Shown here in pieces: positions 62,436-64,000 of a stretch of 64,000 nt of DNA (position 1 is its first letter; every line of letters begins with the position of its first letter). This DNA is from Methylobacterium aquaticum (GTDB taxonomy: Bacteria > Pseudomonadota > Alphaproteobacteria > Rhizobiales > Beijerinckiaceae): NCBI RefSeq assembly GCF_016804325.1, contig NZ_CP043627.1, positions 5,911,501 to 5,975,500 of the forward strand. The letters run 5' to 3'. Below the pieces are notes generated by a model. That model was given only the letters and a program-made list of their open reading frames with translations, searched no databases and was not told where the DNA came from. Both the position numbers and the translations under genes were made by a program.

Positions 62436-63008
62436 TCAAGAACTGGCGTCGCGCCAGCGCCGGACCCGCCCGGATTCGATCTCGAAGAGGTCGAGTACCC
62501 GGCCGAGCGTGTGGTCGATCATCTCGGCGAGGCTCTCGGGCCGCGCGTAGAAGGCAGGGACCGGAGGCGCGATGATCGCCCCCATCTCCGACAGGGCCGT
62601 CATGGTGCGCAGGTGGCCAGTATGCAGGGGGGTCTCTCGCACCATGAGGACGAGACGGCGCCGCTCCTTCAGCACCACGTCCGCGGCCCGGGTCAGCAGG
62701 CCAGAGGTCACGCCGGTGGCGATTTCAGCCATACTGCGCATCGAGCATGGCGCCACGACCATGCCGCGGGTGCGGAAGGAACCGGAGGAGATCGCCGCGC
62801 CAATATCGGCCTGCGCGTACGTCCGGGCGGCCAGTACGCGCACCTCTGAGACCTTGAGGTCGGTCTCGTGGGCGAGCGTCACCTCGGCCGAGCGCGACAT
62901 CACGAGATGTGCCGGAATGTCGAGGTCGCGCAGGATCTCCAGCAGGCGGATCCCATAGATCACGCCCGAGGCCCCCGAGATGCCGACCACCAGGGGCAGG
63001 TTCGTCAC
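62436..63008 (-). CDS. ubiX: UbiX-family flavin prenyltransferase (compare hmfG)
   Basis: A 190-residue flavoprotein: the N-terminal GISGASGVIYGIRLLEIL binds FMN phosphate, APCSMRSMAEIATG is the conserved Ser/aromatic region, and RRRLVLMVRETPLHTGHL is the prenyl-phosphate site. It makes prenylated FMN for UbiD-type decarboxylases. In furan catabolism UbiX and UbiD homologues (hmfG, hmfF) decarboxylate 2,5-furandicarboxylate to 2-furoate. No UbiD gene is in the window; it may lie beyond the right edge. It overlaps the aldehyde dehydrogenase gene by four bases, so they form an operon. Confidence 0.87.
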   Translation of the reverse strand: MTNLPLVVGISGASGVIYGIRLLEILRDLDIPAHLVMSRSAEVTLAHETDLKVSEVRVLAARTYAQADIGAAISSGSFRTRGMVVAPCSMRSMAEIATGVTSGLLTRAADVVLKERRRLVLMVRETPLHTGHLRTMTALSEMGAIIAPPVPAFYARPESLAEMIDHTLGRVLDLFEIESGRVRRWRDASS

Positions 63009-64000
63009 GGCACTGTACCCTCGACGAGGCCCGGCGCCTGATAGATGTGTTTCAGTTCCGTGAAGTCATGGACTGCGTCGTAGCCGTGCAAGCGCCCCAG
63101 GCCGCTCTGCCGGTAACCGCCGGTTTCGGCTTCGGCGAACAGCTTGTTGTGGTCGTTGATCCAGACCGTGCCGTTGCGCAGCGCCCGGGCCACTCGCAGC
63201 GCCCGCGCCCCGTCGCGGGTCCAGACGCTGGCGGAGAGACCGAACACGGTATCGTTCGCCCGCGCCACCGCCTCGGCCTCGGTGTCGAAGGCTTCGAGCA
63301 CTACAAAGGGCCCGAAGATCTCCTCCTGCACGAAGTCCGCATGCGGATCGTCGTGCGCGACGAGGGCCGGCGTGAGGAAGGCGCCACGCGCCCGCGCCCC
63401 GTCGGGAATCGTGGCCCGCAGCAGCACCCGGTCGGCCGCTGCGCAGGCTGCCTCCATCCGGGCCGCGACCGCGTCGCGGCTCGCCCGGTCGATCAGCGGG
63501 CCCATCTGCGTGCCAGCCTCGAGGCCCGGTCCGACCCGCAGGTCGGCCAGGGCAGCGGTCAGAGCGTCGCGCATCGCGGGCAGCCCCGCACGGTGGACGA
63601 GGACGCGCCGCGCAGCGGTACATTGCTGGCCCGAGATGACCGTCGCGGCGGCGGCAAGCTTGCGCGCGACGTCGCCGATCTCCGCGTCGGGGAAAACGAG
63701 GCAGGCGGATTTTCCCCCGAGTTCCAGCGAGAGCTTCTTCATGCTGTCGGCGGCGGCCCGCATGATCGCCTTGCCGGTCGCCGTCGAACCGGTGAAGCTC
63801 AGGACGTCGACGTCGTGCGACACCGACAGGTGCTGGGCACCTGCGTGCCCGGTCTCGACCACAACGTTGACGACGCCCGGCGGCAGCCCGGGGGCGGTCA
63901 AGAGCGGCGCCATCAGGGCCGCGTTGAACACTGCCGTCTGCGCGGCGGGCTTGACGACGGTGGTGCAGCCCGCGGCCAGCGCCGGAGCGAGCGAGCGGAC
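63005..64000 (-). CDS. Aldehyde dehydrogenase family protein, N-terminus beyond the window
   Basis: The C-terminal 330 or so residues of an NAD(P)-dependent aldehyde dehydrogenase. The frame is open to the window edge. It includes the cofactor segments GCTTVVKPA and LSFTGSTATGK, the catalytic base in LELGGKSA, the nucleophilic Cys in SGQQCTAARR, and EEIFGPFVV. The N-terminal 140 or so residues are missing. With UbiX coupled behind it and the furoate genes nearby, it may oxidise furfural, hydroxymethylfurfural or a related aldehyde. Other aldehydes are possible. Confidence 0.9.
   Translation of the reverse strand, partial: VRSLAPALAAGCTTVVKPAAQTAVFNAALMAPLLTAPGLPPGVVNVVVETGHAGAQHLSVSHDVDVLSFTGSTATGKAIMRAAADSMKKLSLELGGKSACLVFPDAEIGDVARKLAAAATVISGQQCTAARRVLVHRAGLPAMRDALTAALADLRVGPGLEAGTQMGPLIDRASRDAVAARMEAACAAADRVLLRATIPDGARARGAFLTPALVAHDDPHADFVQEEIFGPFVVLEAFDTEAEAVARANDTVFGLSASVWTRDGARALRVARALRNGTVWINDHNKLFAEAETGGYRQSGLGRLHGYDAVHDFTELKHIYQAPGLVEGTVP

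Noticed and set aside
1..64000. CRISPR arrays, tRNA and rRNA genes, prophage
   Set aside because: No regularly spaced repeats, no cloverleaf or rRNA sequence and no phage structural or lysis genes were seen.

Overview
The window is GC-rich DNA from an alphaproteobacterium, most probably a Methylobacterium-type organism. This rests on GC-rich codon use, many soluble PAS/GAF kinases of the HWE class, Hint-domain and MmcQ/YjbR proteins, and translationally coupled GTG/TTG starts. The genus is inferred, not proven. I found no rRNA, tRNA or CRISPR array.

Layout. 1-17 kb is a dense block of soluble sensory genes: a GAF-PAS-GGDEF protein cut by the left edge, a cytoplasmic PAS-PAS chemoreceptor, a LOV (blue-light type) hybrid histidine kinase, two convergent HWE kinase/response-regulator operons, and a PAS/GAF kinase that is a C-terminally truncated paralogue of the LOV kinase. 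16.6-24.3 kb is a patchwork: an AT-rich secreted ORF, a PRISE-like reductase, a YjbR protein, a mosaic Hint-domain protein, a umuC remnant, and an IS21-type element whose right end is lost in a deletion that also removed the 3' end of a short-chain dehydrogenase (SDR) gene. 24.3-27 kb holds a HAD hydrolase, an epimerase and a divergent LysR regulator.

27.4-30.5 kb is a stress operon (ECF sigma, anti-sigma, catalase-family peroxidase, cytochrome b561) with overlapping stop/start codons and a recognisable ECF-type promoter. It is followed by a class III nucleotide cyclase coupled to a small secreted protein, and a P450/MGT-glycosyltransferase pair. 36.1-40.5 kb is an OmpR regulator, di-haem cytochrome c peroxidase and membrane sensor kinase operon; the kinase ends in a receiver-like domain with Glu at the phospho-acceptor position. 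40.7-46.9 kb holds a four-enzyme set with a divergent LysR gene, then a membrane protein and a divergent AraC gene. 46.9-51 kb is a gene-poor, AT-richer accessory stretch with orphan ORFs and a strong hairpin.

51-64 kb looks like a furan catabolic island. An SSS-family symporter and an AraC regulator precede five genes in the order of hmfABCDE: a three-subunit molybdenum dehydrogenase, an acyl-CoA synthetase and an enoyl-CoA-hydratase-fold hydrolase. Together they would convert 2-furoate through 2-furoyl-CoA to 2-oxoglutarate. An MFS carrier, a frameshifted TIGR02444 gene, a UbiX-type flavin prenyltransferase (compare hmfG) and an aldehyde dehydrogenase cut by the right edge follow. This fits furfural or hydroxymethylfurfural use. 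An AraC-style operator lies just upstream of the dehydrogenase genes.
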